Source: Geoalkalibacter halelectricus (GTDB taxonomy: Bacteria > Desulfobacterota > Desulfuromonadia > Desulfuromonadales > Geoalkalibacteraceae). From it: 64,000 bases of DNA. The stretch is from positions 3,039,001 through 3,103,000 of the forward strand of contig NZ_CP092109.1 in NCBI RefSeq assembly GCF_025263685.1, read 5' to 3'. The position numbers and the translations under genes were made by a program. Numbering within the stretch: the first letter of the stretch is position 1; each line of letters starts with the position of its first letter. Shown here piece after piece: positions 43,803-51,703 of this stretch. The notes below the pieces were generated by a model. It was given only the letters and a program-made list of their open reading frames with translations, ran no database searches and was not told the origin of the DNA.

Positions 43803-43976
43803 AATAGACGCTGCCTCGTATTTATAATCGTTGGCGAGAAATCAGGTTGAATGGCGCGGAATTGCCGCCTTACCAGGGCAATTCGCCGGGTAGGGGGACG
43901 GCAGGCGGAATTTTGCCCTGATTCAGCATGGGAGGCAAGGGGGAAGTAGCTCAGCGGGAAGGGGTTCGATTATTTC

Positions 43977-44990
43977 TCAGTCCCGGCACAGTTTCATGAC
44001 CATGGCCTCAAGCCCCAGGGTGACACGGGTCAAGGCGGGATAGTCGACCTTGTCGGGGGTGTCGCTGGGGCTGTGATAGTGCGGGTAGCGAAACAGGGCG
44101 GTGTCGGTGACCATGATGGCCGGGTAGCCGACCCGCCAGAAGGACCAGTGATCGGACCAGTCGACCCCCACCAGCCAGCCGGGGGCAACCAGGCCCTCGG
44201 CTGGCAAGACCTCGGCGGCGCGAAAGGCCTCCAGGGCTTCCTTGAGCAGGCCGCGTGAGCGGAGATTGGCGACGAAGGCGAGAAAGTTGCCGCGGGTGGG
44301 ATAGAGAAAGCGCAGCGGCGGCAAGGGAAACCGCTGACTGCCCTCGCGCTCGCTGTAGTAGCCGATCGTTTCCAGGCTGACCATGGCCGTGATGCGATCG
44401 CCGCGCGCCCGTGCCGCCTCGGCGTAGACCCGGCTGCCCATCTGCGGCGTTTTGAAAAACGGCGGCTCCTCATTGACGAAGGCGATCAGGCGCAGGGTGC
44501 GCGCCTGGGGCTGCTCGCAGAACCGGCGCGCCAGTTCCAGCAGGGCGGCGACGCCGCTGGCGTTGTCGTTGGCCCCCGGCGAGCCGAGCACCGAGTCGTA
44601 GTGGGCGCCGATGACGACGATTTCTCCGGCGCGTTCGTTCCCGGGGATTTCTGCGATGAGGTTGCTTACCGGCTGGTCGTGGACCTCATAGGTTTGCGCG
44701 GTCGGCGCGCAGCCCGCGGCCGTGAATTGCTCCTCGATGTAGGCGGCGGCAGCCTGAAGTTGGGCGTAGCGCCACATGTTGCGCTCGCCGATGGTACCGG
44801 CCAGGTGCTCCACATGGGCTTGCAGGCGTTGCGTCATTGCGGCATCCTCGGGGCTAGAAGTCTTTGGCGCGTCGGCGGTCCGCGCCGGCGTATCACCGGA
44901 CTGGGCCATGCCCTCGGGGACCAACCCCAGGGTGAGACACAGGACCAGGCCGCCCAGGGCCAGGATTGATTTGCTTCTATCGGAGCGCAT
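43977..44990 (-). CDS. Exported M28-family zinc peptidase
   Basis: This 337-residue protein has a signal peptide (ILALGGLVLCLTLGLVPEGMA) and an M28 aminopeptidase/glutaminyl-cyclase-like domain. The zinc ligands are in IGAHYDSV, GANDNASGVAALLELA, FVNEEPPFF, ETIGYY and HYHSPSDTPDKVDY. It is presumably periplasmic or extracellular and trims N-terminal residues of peptides, but the specificity is unknown. It is divergent from the DUF2721 gene with 31 bp between starts. Confidence 0.9.
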   Translation of the reverse strand: MRSDRSKSILALGGLVLCLTLGLVPEGMAQSGDTPARTADAPKTSSPEDAAMTQRLQAHVEHLAGTIGERNMWRYAQLQAAAAYIEEQFTAAGCAPTAQTYEVHDQPVSNLIAEIPGNERAGEIVVIGAHYDSVLGSPGANDNASGVAALLELARRFCEQPQARTLRLIAFVNEEPPFFKTPQMGSRVYAEAARARGDRITAMVSLETIGYYSEREGSQRFPLPPLRFLYPTRGNFLAFVANLRSRGLLKEALEAFRAAEVLPAEGLVAPGWLVGVDWSDHWSFWRVGYPAIMVTDTALFRYPHYHSPSDTPDKVDYPALTRVTLGLEAMVMKLCRD

Positions 44991-45021
44991 ATCTTTATTT
45001 TACCCGAGAGGACGCCTTTTC

Positions 45022-45429
45022 ATGACGACCATCGACCTGACCACGCCCGCCCTGCTGTTTCCCGCCATCTCATTGCTGCTGCTCGCCTACACCAATCGTT
45101 TTTTGGTGCTGGCGCAATTGATTCGACAACTGCACGAGCGCTGCCGTGATGATCTGGAGGACGTCACGGTGCGCCAGATCGCCAACCTGCGCAAACGCAT
45201 CGGGCTGATCAAGGCCATGCAGGCCTATGGCGTGAGCAGCTTTATCCTCTGCTCCCTGGCGATGTTTTTCATTTTTTTGCATCAAACGTTCATCGCGCAG
45301 ATGTGCTTCGGACTGAGTTTATTCGTACTGGTGGTGTCGTTGGGGTATTCCCTGTACGAAATCGCCATCAGCACCGATGCCATCAAGATCGAACTGGAGG
45401 ATTTGGAGAAGCAGCGCCGCGATGTTTGA
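45022..45429 (+). CDS. DUF2721 family membrane protein
   Basis: This 135-residue protein has three membrane helices: about residues 9-27 (LLFPAISLLLLAYTNRFLVL), 72-90 and 96-114. A charged cytosolic loop (QLHERCRDDLEDVTVRQIAN) lies between the first and second. The arrangement and the ARxxxL-R-like segment are typical of DUF2721, whose role is unknown. The ATG at 45022 follows GAGAGGA. It is a single-gene unit. Confidence 0.8.
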   Translation: MTTIDLTTPALLFPAISLLLLAYTNRFLVLAQLIRQLHERCRDDLEDVTVRQIANLRKRIGLIKAMQAYGVSSFILCSLAMFFIFLHQTFIAQMCFGLSLFVLVVSLGYSLYEIAISTDAIKIELEDLEKQRRDV

Positions 45430-45501
45430 CTCGCCTGGATCCTGACGTCCTTGGCGGCAAAAAAACGTGAATAAAAAAAGGGCCAAGCAGCGTGGGAAAG
45501 G

Positions 45502-45555
45502 TGAGGGGGAGCCAGCGAAGCCTGCCGCTTGCGCGACGCCTCGCCGGCTCCCTCA
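45502..45555. terminator. Imperfect hairpin between convergent genes
   Basis: GTGAGGGGGAGCCAGCGAAG can pair with a near-complementary segment (GCCTCGCCGGCTCCCTCAG) with one bulge and two mismatches. It lies just beyond the stops of both convergent genes. Confidence 0.4.
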
Positions 45556-45569
45556 GGTTCTGACCGCTC

Positions 45570-45749
45570 TTACAGCGGGCGGGGATTGCACAGATTTTCG
45601 TCGTTATGAGTGCGCGCCCCGCAGTTGGCGCAGACATAACGCGGATTTTCAAAAAGCTTGTCAATCTCGGGATTGCGCTCCTTGTAGGTCAGTTGGCAGG
45701 CATGAAGGGCACAATGCTCTTCGGGGTTGATACAGTCTTTGTCGGCCAT
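45570..45749 (-). CDS. Small cysteine-rich protein (zinc-ribbon-like)
   Basis: This 59-residue protein contains cysteines in DCINPEEHCALHACQL and CANCGARTHNDENLC, so it could bind one or two zinc ions or an Fe-S cluster. The ATG at 45749 follows AAAAGGAG. There is no signal peptide. I associate closely similar small proteins with Geobacter-type genomes but do not know their function. It begins 27 bp after the cytochrome lipoprotein gene and may share its transcript. Confidence 0.75.
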   Translation of the reverse strand: MADKDCINPEEHCALHACQLTYKERNPEIDKLFENPRYVCANCGARTHNDENLCNPRPL

Positions 45750-45775
45750 GAAAATTTCTCCTTTTAGGTGGATTT

Positions 45776-46357
45776 CTAGCGAACGTGGCAGCCGGCGCAG
45801 GTGGTCGGCCCGACTCCCTCGTCGCGGTGGCAGCCGATGCACAGATCGTGGGCGCTGGCTTGATCGAGGGTGATCATCCGCGGCGGCATCTCCACGTGGC
45901 AGAGGTTGCAGGCCACGGCTTGGGCGTGCATTTTATGGTCGAAGGTCACGTTGCCGTTGCGCGCCTCGTAGATGACCACATCGGGCCCGGCATCGCTGAT
46001 TTCCTCCCTGACTGCCTCGGTGACCTTCTCGACCGCTTCTTCAGTCTTCTCCTTGGCCTTCTCGTAGGTTTCCTTGGCGGCTTCCTTGGTTTTTTCATAC
46101 CCCGCGACCACGGTTTCCTTGGCCTCCTCGTAAGTCTCGGCGGCTCTTTCCTGAACGGTCTCCCCTGTCTCCGCAGCGGTTTCCTGAGCGTCCTCGGCGG
46201 CTTCCTCGGCCTGCTCCCTGGCCTCCTCGGCAACCTGTTCTGTTGGGGCCGGTTCCGCCGGGGCGGGCGCCGCTTCGCGAGTCTCATCGCGCTGGCAAGC
46301 GCCAAGCAGCGCCACCAAGGCCACAACCACAACCAGTTTCATGAGGGTTTGTGCCAT
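45776..46357 (-). CDS. Trihaem cytochrome c7-like lipoprotein with long charged helix
   Basis: This 193-residue protein has a lipobox (ALLGAC), an alanine/glutamate/lysine-rich region of about 95 residues made of 11-mer-like repeats (ETYEEAKETVVAGYEKTKEA type) and a C-terminal domain with three c-haem motifs, CNLCH, CIGCH and CAGCH, plus extra histidines for bis-His ligation (FDHKMHAQ). The last part resembles cytochrome c7/c3 families. The long helix could hold the haems away from the membrane. The ATG at 46357 follows GGAGGA. Confidence 0.85.
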   Translation of the reverse strand: MAQTLMKLVVVVALVALLGACQRDETREAAPAPAEPAPTEQVAEEAREQAEEAAEDAQETAAETGETVQERAAETYEEAKETVVAGYEKTKEAAKETYEKAKEKTEEAVEKVTEAVREEISDAGPDVVIYEARNGNVTFDHKMHAQAVACNLCHVEMPPRMITLDQASAHDLCIGCHRDEGVGPTTCAGCHVR

Positions 46358-46483
46358 AACTTTTTCCTCCCCGATAAAATGTTTTTTTTGCCTGCCTCTC
46401 CTGAGGTTGCAAGCTAATTTTGCCATTTTACCAGGGATTTTTCCGGATGCACGGCTGTTGCCGCGGTTCGGCGTGGCGGCGGA

Positions 46484-46687
46484 TCAGCTAAAGGCGGCCT
46501 TGGTCAATAGAATCCCGACATAAAGCAGTACGGGGCCGCCGACCAGGGACAACAGGGTGAAGGGGCTGTTAAGCCGAAGTTTTTTGCGCGCCAGGCCGAT
46601 CACGGCCGCGGCCAGGGCCGCTGCGCCGATGAGAATCAGATTGACGCCCATGATCAGGCTGAAAAAGTGATAGGTTCCTTCATTCAT
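46484..46687 (-). CDS. Small two-helix membrane protein
   Basis: This 67-residue protein has two hydrophobic helices (about 12-33, MGVNLILIGAAALAAAVIGL, and about 43-62, TLLSLVGGPVLLYVGIL) with a short basic loop (ARKKLRLN) between them, suggesting both ends are periplasmic. The ATG at 46687 is preceded by GGAGACGGAGC. No family is recognised and no function can be assigned. Confidence 0.65.
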   Translation of the reverse strand: MNEGTYHFFSLIMGVNLILIGAAALAAAVIGLARKKLRLNSPFTLLSLVGGPVLLYVGILLTKAAFS

Positions 46688-46812
46688 GCTCCGTCTCCTG
46701 TGTCCGGCGCAAAAGGCCGGGCGGTTCTCTTCATGCCGGTGGCGGTGTTGCGTTTGAGTGCGTGGCTGGTAAAGTTTGGAGCGGGTTTGTCGATTCCAAT
46801 TTTTTCTTAACC

Positions 46813-46935
46813 TGTTCAGCCTGGGGCCGCAGCTCCCATGACAAGGGGCCCTTTTCGCCGTCCATGGCCGCTTGACTGGCGCCATCCCTGGCGCCAGACA
46901 CCCTTGTCATGGGAGCTGCGACCCCACACTGGGTG
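46813..46935. repeat. Nested inverted repeat containing the dispersed palindromic element
   Basis: The 20-bp arms 46828-46847 and 46901-46920 are exact inverted copies. Inside them CTGGCGCCA (46876-46884) and TGGCGCCAG (46889-46897) form a second perfect stem. The left side begins TGTTCAGCCTGGGGCCGCAG and the right ends GCTGCGACCCCACACTGGG, both like the dispersed repeat. It lies just upstream of the ZIP gene. Confidence 0.75.
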
Positions 46936-46967
46936 GGTAAACTTTTTTCAATGGATGCTTGTTTGCC

Positions 46968-47768
46968 ATGCCTGAGAATTTCTGGTTTGCCTTCGGGTTG
47001 ACTTTGATTGCCGGCTTGTCCACGGGCATCGGCAGCGCCATCGCCTTTTTTTCCCGCCATACCAATACCCGCTTTTTATCCATTGCCCTGGGGTTTTCCG
47101 CCGGCGTCATGGTGTACATCTCGCTGGCGGAAATTCTGGTCGAGGCCCAGGACGGACTCGTCGCGGAGTGGGGCGGCACGCCCGGCGCATGGGCGGCAGT
47201 GGCGGCCTTTTTTACCGGCATTCTGGTCATCGCGGTGATTGACCGGCTGGTGCCGGAGCGCGAAAACCCCCACGAAGTTCACCTGGTGGAGGAAACCCTT
47301 GAGAGGCCCAACGACCGGCGCCTGATGCGCATGGGCGTCATGGCGGCGCTGGCCATTGGAATCCATAATTTCCCCGAAGGGTTGGCGACCTTTTTCGTCG
47401 CCCTGCATGATCCGGCCCTGGGAATTCCCATCGCCCTGGCCATCGCCCTGCACAACATTCCCGAGGGAATCGCCGTCTCCATACCCATTTATTATGCCAC
47501 GGGCAGCCGCCGCAAGGCTTTTTTCTATTCCTTTCTGTCCGGACTGGCCGAGCCCATCGGGGCTTTGGTCGGATTTTTCCTGCTCATGCCTTTTTACAGC
47601 GAAACTCTGACCTTCTTGCTCCTGGCGGGGGTGGCCGGGATCATGGTGTTCATCTCCCTGGACGAATTGCTGCCGGCGGCACGGGAATACGGAGAGCATC
47701 ATCTCGCCATTTACGGGCTGATCGGTGGCATGATGGTCATGGCTGCAAGCCTTGTCTTGCTGATGTAG
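46968..47768 (+). CDS. zupT: ZIP family metal transporter (ZupT-like)
   Basis: The 266-residue inner-membrane protein has eight helices and the binuclear metal-site motifs of ZupT: IGIHNFPEGLATFFVALHDP in helix IV and ALHNIPEGIAVSIPIYYATG in helix V. It imports Zn2+, Fe2+ or other divalent ions. The ATG at 46968 is preferred over a TTG at 46959, though the ribosome site is weak. The nested inverted repeat 33 bp upstream may regulate it or terminate the upstream transcript. The cdd gene starts 21 bp after its stop. Confidence 0.92.
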   Translation: MPENFWFAFGLTLIAGLSTGIGSAIAFFSRHTNTRFLSIALGFSAGVMVYISLAEILVEAQDGLVAEWGGTPGAWAAVAAFFTGILVIAVIDRLVPERENPHEVHLVEETLERPNDRRLMRMGVMAALAIGIHNFPEGLATFFVALHDPALGIPIALAIALHNIPEGIAVSIPIYYATGSRRKAFFYSFLSGLAEPIGALVGFFLLMPFYSETLTFLLLAGVAGIMVFISLDELLPAAREYGEHHLAIYGLIGGMMVMAASLVLLM

Positions 47769-47789
47769 CACCGGGCAGGGAGTTTTGCC

Positions 47790-48218
47790 ATGCCGAAAAA
47801 TCCAAACGTGGTTGAGGATCTGATCGCCGCCGCGCGCCAAGCGGCGCGGCACAGCCATGCACCGTACAGCGGCTTTACCGTCGGGGCGGCGTTGCTGAGT
47901 TCCAGTGGCGCGATTTTCGCCGGGTGCAACGTCGAGAACGCCTCCTACGGGCTCACCCTCTGCGCCGAGCGGGTCGCCTTGGGCACGGCAGTTGCCGCCG
48001 GTGACCGCGACTTCGACACCCTGGTTCTCTACACCCCCACGGCTCAACCGGTTCTGCCCTGTGGCGCCTGCCGGCAGGTGTTGCGGGAATTTTCCGCTGA
48101 TCTTCGGGTGATGAGCGTCTGCGACGGCCCCCGGCGCATCGACACGACTCTTGCCGAGCTATTTCCCCAGCCCTTTAATCCCGCCATGCTTAGTGCCCGT
48201 GAGGAGCGCCATGACTGA
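47790..48218 (+). CDS. cdd: Cytidine deaminase
   Basis: Cytidine deaminase converts cytidine and deoxycytidine to uridine forms in pyrimidine salvage. The 142-residue protein is the tetrameric three-cysteine type with NVENASYGLTLCAERVAL (zinc Cys and catalytic Glu) and PCGACRQVLREF (two zinc Cys). Length is typical. It lies 21 bp after the ZIP gene and overlaps the uridine-phosphorylase-like gene by 8 bp, which suits the pathway. Confidence 0.95.
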   Translation: MPKNPNVVEDLIAAARQAARHSHAPYSGFTVGAALLSSSGAIFAGCNVENASYGLTLCAERVALGTAVAAGDRDFDTLVLYTPTAQPVLPCGACRQVLREFSADLRVMSVCDGPRRIDTTLAELFPQPFNPAMLSAREERHD

Positions 48219-49011
48219 TGCAGCGATCAAATATCATATCGGCTTCGGGCTCGCCGACCTGGGCCCGCACCCACCCACCCTGGCCTTGCTGAGCGGCGAC
48301 CCCGAGCGCGCCTATCGCATCGCCACGGCGGACCCGGAAATCCATCTGGAAAAAAAGCTTTCCCACCGCCGGGGGCTGGCCAGCTATCTTCTGCAATTAC
48401 CCAACGGGCGGCGCATCCTTTCAGCCACCAGCGGCATGGGCGCGCCCTCCTTGTCCATTGTCGTCAACGAACTCTTTGCCGTAGGCATCCGCCAGATCAT
48501 TCGCGTGGGTACCTGCGGCTCCCTGCAGGATGAGGTCCGGGTCGGCAGCCTGGTGATTTCGCGCGCCGCCCTGTGCCGCCAGGGTGCCGCCGACGACATC
48601 GCGCCGCCGGAATATCCCGCCGCCGCCGATCCCTTTCTCACCCTGCGCCTGGTGGAGGCCGCGCGCGAGCTCGGCATTCCCTGGCATCTCGGCGTGACCG
48701 CCTCCGTCGATACCTTCTATGAAGGACAGGAGCGGATTCTTTCCTCGAGCAATCCCCATCTGCTGCGTCGTCTGCACGGGATCAACGAGGAATATCGGCG
48801 CCTGGGCATCCTCAACTACGAAATGGAGGCGGGCACCTTGTTCAAAATGGCGGGGGTGTACGGTTTTGCCGCGGCGTGCCTGTGCGCCGTGGTGGCCAAT
48901 CGCGGCGCGGGAGAAGAGGTCGCCCTGGATCTCAAGGCCCAGGCCGAGGCCGACGCGATTCGGCTGGCCTTGCATGTGGCTCGGCTGCCGGAGGAGATGC
49001 TTGCGGGTTAG
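48211..49011 (+). CDS. udp: Uridine phosphorylase-like nucleoside phosphorylase
   Basis: This 266-residue protein of the PNP/UDP family would cleave uridine with phosphate. It has the phosphate-binding LLSGDPERAYRIA, the conserved RVGTCGSLQDEVRVGSLVIS and the nucleoside-binding LNYEMEAGTLFKMAGVYGF. The ATG at 48211, preceded by GAGGAG, overlaps the end of cdd. It follows cytidine deaminase, whose product uridine is the expected substrate. Related purine phosphorylases are possible but less likely. Confidence 0.9.
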   Translation: MTDAAIKYHIGFGLADLGPHPPTLALLSGDPERAYRIATADPEIHLEKKLSHRRGLASYLLQLPNGRRILSATSGMGAPSLSIVVNELFAVGIRQIIRVGTCGSLQDEVRVGSLVISRAALCRQGAADDIAPPEYPAAADPFLTLRLVEAARELGIPWHLGVTASVDTFYEGQERILSSSNPHLLRRLHGINEEYRRLGILNYEMEAGTLFKMAGVYGFAAACLCAVVANRGAGEEVALDLKAQAEADAIRLALHVARLPEEMLAG

Positions 49012-49154
49012 GGGTATTGCCGAAGTCTTCGCGGAATACCGTGCCGGGCCCAAGGATCGCGACCGGCACTTCCATTTATCGAAGAGACAGGCAGATCAGC
49101 GGTTGCTCAGACCTGGTCAACGATTGCGGCAGAATTTTTCATGGATAATTCGGG

Positions 49155-49577
49155 TTAACTCCATTGCCCCATGAACTCGCGCGGAGCCATGACTTTGGTT
49201 CCCCGAGGAGGGTTGCTCAACAACAGCTGGTCACCCGTCACAAGGGACGTGCCCGGGTGGCATGCAACCAGCGACCATAGATGATCATCCCCCGGATCTG
49301 GCGCCGAGATGGCCGCAACGGGCTCACGCCAGACGGCACCCGCCACGAGATCCTCAAGCAACTGATCGATATCCTCCACGGTCAGCCCGTGCCGAGCGGC
49401 GATGGGTGGAAGCAAGAGAACGGCACGATACTCGGCGAACAGGGCCGCCGAAAGCAGGTAAGGAAACGCGCCGCTGAGCATGCCATCCAGAATTCTCACC
49501 GGCGGGGAAGATTCGTCGGCCGTGAGTAATCCGGCGACAAGGACGTTGGTGTCCACCACCACGGCGCCTGCGGTCAT
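49155..49577 (-). CDS. PIN-domain toxin of a VapBC-like pair
   Basis: This 140-residue protein has a PIN RNase domain with the acidic residues in VVVDTNVLVAGLL, the central ALFAEYRAVL and PDPGDDHLWSLVACHPGTSL-VTGD. It would cut specific RNAs when free. The start overlaps the stop of the RHH gene by 4 bp, the normal antitoxin-toxin coupling. It is slightly longer than typical VapC and closer to PIN proteins of the COG1569 group. Confidence 0.87.
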   Translation of the reverse strand: MTAGAVVVDTNVLVAGLLTADESSPPVRILDGMLSGAFPYLLSAALFAEYRAVLLLPPIAARHGLTVEDIDQLLEDLVAGAVWREPVAAISAPDPGDDHLWSLVACHPGTSLVTGDQLLLSNPPRGTKVMAPREFMGQWS

Positions 49578-49810
49578 GAACGGCGCACTTTGCGCACCTC
49601 TTCAATCGCCAGATTCATCGCCTTGTGCTCGGTCATGCCGGACTGGCGGCGGGCACGCTCAACCGGGGTTCGTGCCGAAGCGCGATCACGAATGCCTCGA
49701 AAGCGCAGGCTTTCTTCAATAATGGCATTAATGGAGCGCCCCTGGCGCGCGGCGGTTTCTTTCAACGCTCGATGCAGATCATCATCCAGGGTGACGGTTA
49801 AACGTGGCAT
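49574..49810 (-). CDS. Ribbon-helix-helix antitoxin
   Basis: This 78-residue protein has an Arc/CopG-type ribbon-helix-helix domain (PRLTVTLDDDLHRALKETAA, RQGRSINAIIEESL) and a basic C-terminal tail that probably wraps the PIN toxin. The ATG at 49810 has AGAGG at 9-nt spacing; the alternative ATG at 49817 is too close to it. It would also repress the pair's promoter. The stop overlaps the toxin start by 4 bp. Confidence 0.87.
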   Translation of the reverse strand: MPRLTVTLDDDLHRALKETAARQGRSINAIIEESLRFRGIRDRASARTPVERARRQSGMTEHKAMNLAIEEVRKVRRS

Positions 49811-49969
49811 AACACACATCCTCTCATTTCCTCACAAAAGCACCATGTCACCAAGGTGTTCATCGTGCAAGCGCCGACCTCGATCGGTTTATTCATGAGA
49901 CATCGTCACCTATTTACATGGGGGGATTGAGGGGGCCAGAAGGGGTAAAAGAACATCAATCTGCTCACG

Positions 49970-50407
49970 TTACTGTTCAGGATGTGCGTTGATGATGTGA
50001 AAGCGATCATCAAAATAGTCTTTCAGCAACGGTTTGACGTGGCGCCACTCAAGACCGCCGCCACCGCAACCTGGGCGCGGGACGATTATCTTGCTCCAGC
50101 CGCGCTGATCGGCGAGCTCACGCAGTTGCCGGGCGGATTGCCTGATCAGCCGCGGGTCAGGTAGGGACCAGGCGGTTTCCTCGACGGGGAAGCTCACCAG
50201 GCCGTTGCCCAGGTCGTGCACCTGAGCTCCCTGGTGTTGCAGAAGGTGTCCGAGACGTTCGGTAAGATCGGGGAAATATGTCAATGCCTGACCGGCGCAA
50301 CCGCGTCCCATGACGGCCCGGCCACGTCGGTCGACAGTGCAGTTGGTGGTGATGACGACAATGGCCTGGCCCAAATGGTCCCAAATGTTGCCGGTAATCT
50401 CATGCAT
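49970..50407 (-). CDS. Macro-domain-like protein
   Basis: The 145-residue protein looks like a stand-alone macro domain, which binds ADP-ribose or its derivatives. It shows a hydrophobic strand with AIVVITTNCTVDRRGRAVMG followed by GRGCAGQALTYFPDL, and later VPRPGCGGGGLEWRHVKPLL, similar to the substrate-binding loops of ADP-ribose-1''-phosphate phosphatases. The ATG at 50407 follows GAGG. It may reverse ADP-ribosylation, but there is no partner ADP-ribosyltransferase gene nearby. Confidence 0.75.
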   Translation of the reverse strand: MHEITGNIWDHLGQAIVVITTNCTVDRRGRAVMGRGCAGQALTYFPDLTERLGHLLQHQGAQVHDLGNGLVSFPVEETAWSLPDPRLIRQSARQLRELADQRGWSKIIVPRPGCGGGGLEWRHVKPLLKDYFDDRFHIINAHPEQ

Positions 50408-50443
50408 GGATAGCCTCGGATGACGGCGCGTCGGCACGATTGC

Positions 50444-50728
50444 TCAATGCTTTGTGATGTTCTCCTTCAGCATCGTCTTCATCTCTTCCCAGATCTGCTC
50501 GGCGCCTTTTTTGACTTCTTCCCATTCATTGTCATCGGCTACATGCAGGTTTTGTAGTTTTTCCGCGGCTTGATTGCGTTTTTCTTTCAAGCTGGCTATG
50601 GATTGTGCGTATTGGGCCTTGGCCTCCGGCTCTGCATCTTCCATCTTCTCCTTAAGGCGCTCAATTTGGTTGTCCCATTCTACGATATCCGCGGAGAGTT
50701 TTTCGACGTATTTTGTTCGCGTGTCCAT
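50444..50728 (-). CDS. Small coiled-coil protein
   Basis: This 94-residue protein is charged and nearly all helical, with a long coiled coil (VEWDNQIERLKEKMEDAE; QYAQSIASLKEKRNQAAEKL). It has no cysteines, signal peptide or membrane helix. The ATG at 50728 follows GAAGG. It resembles small coiled-coil proteins found near DUF1328 and YqjD-like stress proteins in aquatic bacteria. Function is unknown. It is 82 bp from the DUF1328 gene on the same strand. Confidence 0.75.
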   Translation of the reverse strand: MDTRTKYVEKLSADIVEWDNQIERLKEKMEDAEPEAKAQYAQSIASLKEKRNQAAEKLQNLHVADDNEWEEVKKGAEQIWEEMKTMLKENITKH

Positions 50729-50810
50729 AATGGCTGCCTTCAAAACTTATCAAGGGATTATCTGGATATTGTTGCGCAAACCAGATGCATGGAATTCAAC
50801 AGTCTGGTCG

Positions 50811-50981
50811 CTAAACCCCAGCTCCCCGTAGCAGGCCGCTGATCAAAGCGAGGAGGAAGAGAATAAGGAAAATGTAAAAGATGATCTTGGCGATATTTGC
50901 CGCAGCTGCAGCGATCCCTGTAAAACCGAAAATGGCGGCGATAAGGGCGATAATAAGAAAAGCAACAGCATAACTCAGCAT
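50811..50981 (-). CDS. DUF1328 small membrane protein (YtjA-like)
   Basis: This 56-residue protein has two membrane helices: MLSYAVAFLIIALIAAIFGF and IAKIIFYIFLILFLLALI, linked by TGIAAAAAN. This is the DUF1328/YtjA pattern. The ATG at 50981 is preceded by AAGGAGG. Family members are stress-induced in several bacteria but have no known biochemical role. Confidence 0.85.
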   Translation of the reverse strand: MLSYAVAFLIIALIAAIFGFTGIAAAAANIAKIIFYIFLILFLLALISGLLRGAGV

Positions 50982-51103
50982 TTTTGCCTCCTTATGAAAT
51001 TTTATGATGAGTCGTTTTTGAAATCCGAGGCAGTTCTGATTTATCTGTTTATGCTTGCCTGATATCCAAAAAAAGTGAGTTCTGTCAGATTTTTCAACAC
51101 TGC

Positions 51104-51232
51104 TCAGCCAATTAATCCAACAATTCCGATAATAATCAGGTAAATGGCAACAATCAGGTTGAGAAGCTTCGGCATGATAAGAATAAGGATGCCTGCAATG
51201 ATCGAGATTATTGGCGTTAGTTGCACATACAT
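51104..51232 (-). CDS. DUF3096-like very small membrane protein
   Basis: This 42-residue protein has two hydrophobic helices (IISIIAGILILIMP and NLIVAIYLIIIGIVGLI) joined by KLL, the DUF3096 pattern. The ATG at 51232 is preceded by AGGAGG at a good distance. Nothing is known of the function. It lies 20 bp after the small lipoprotein gene and is probably co-transcribed. Confidence 0.8.
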   Translation of the reverse strand: MYVQLTPIISIIAGILILIMPKLLNLIVAIYLIIIGIVGLIG

Positions 51233-51251
51233 AGATGCCTCCTAATCCAAC

Positions 51252-51494
51252 TTAGTTTGTGATCTCACGCGTTTTCTCCTTTGTCTCTTCGACTGCATCA
51301 TCAATTTTTTCACCGGCCTTTTCCGCGGGGCCTTTGGGATTCACGGCGTCTTCAATTGCTTCCTTGGTGTCCTCGACAGCCTCGTCAATGGCCTCGCCGG
51401 CCTCTTGTGCCGGCCCTTTTTCCTGGCAAGCAACCAGGGTGAGACTCAGCGTTATGGCTATGATGGAAATGATGAACCGAATCCAGTTTTTCAT
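51252..51494 (-). CDS. Small acidic lipoprotein
   Basis: The 80-residue product has a lipobox (LTLVAC, Cys near 23) followed by two similar acidic helical repeats: GPAQEAGEAIDEAVEDTKEA and GPAEKAGEKIDDAVEETKEK. The repeat suggests internal duplication and a surface-lying amphipathic helix. The ATG at 51494 has GGAGG 6 nt upstream. Such lipoproteins are often stress-induced. The role is unknown. Confidence 0.8.
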   Translation of the reverse strand: MKNWIRFIISIIAITLSLTLVACQEKGPAQEAGEAIDEAVEDTKEAIEDAVNPKGPAEKAGEKIDDAVEETKEKTREITN

Positions 51495-51703
51495 AATGGC
51501 CTCCATGTGAAGGATGAAAATTTCCCAAAGTCCTTTCTTTTGAATTTTTGCTTAATTAAATAAATAGCTCAGGGGGTGGGAATTGCAAGCAGGATGAGTG
51601 GGTAGAGTAATAACAGGGAACCGCCGGACAGCATGAGGCTGCCGGCGCAGGAGATAGGTGGTCGGTAGTGCGGATCTGGTAGAGAAGTGATGCCTCGGGC
51701 CTT

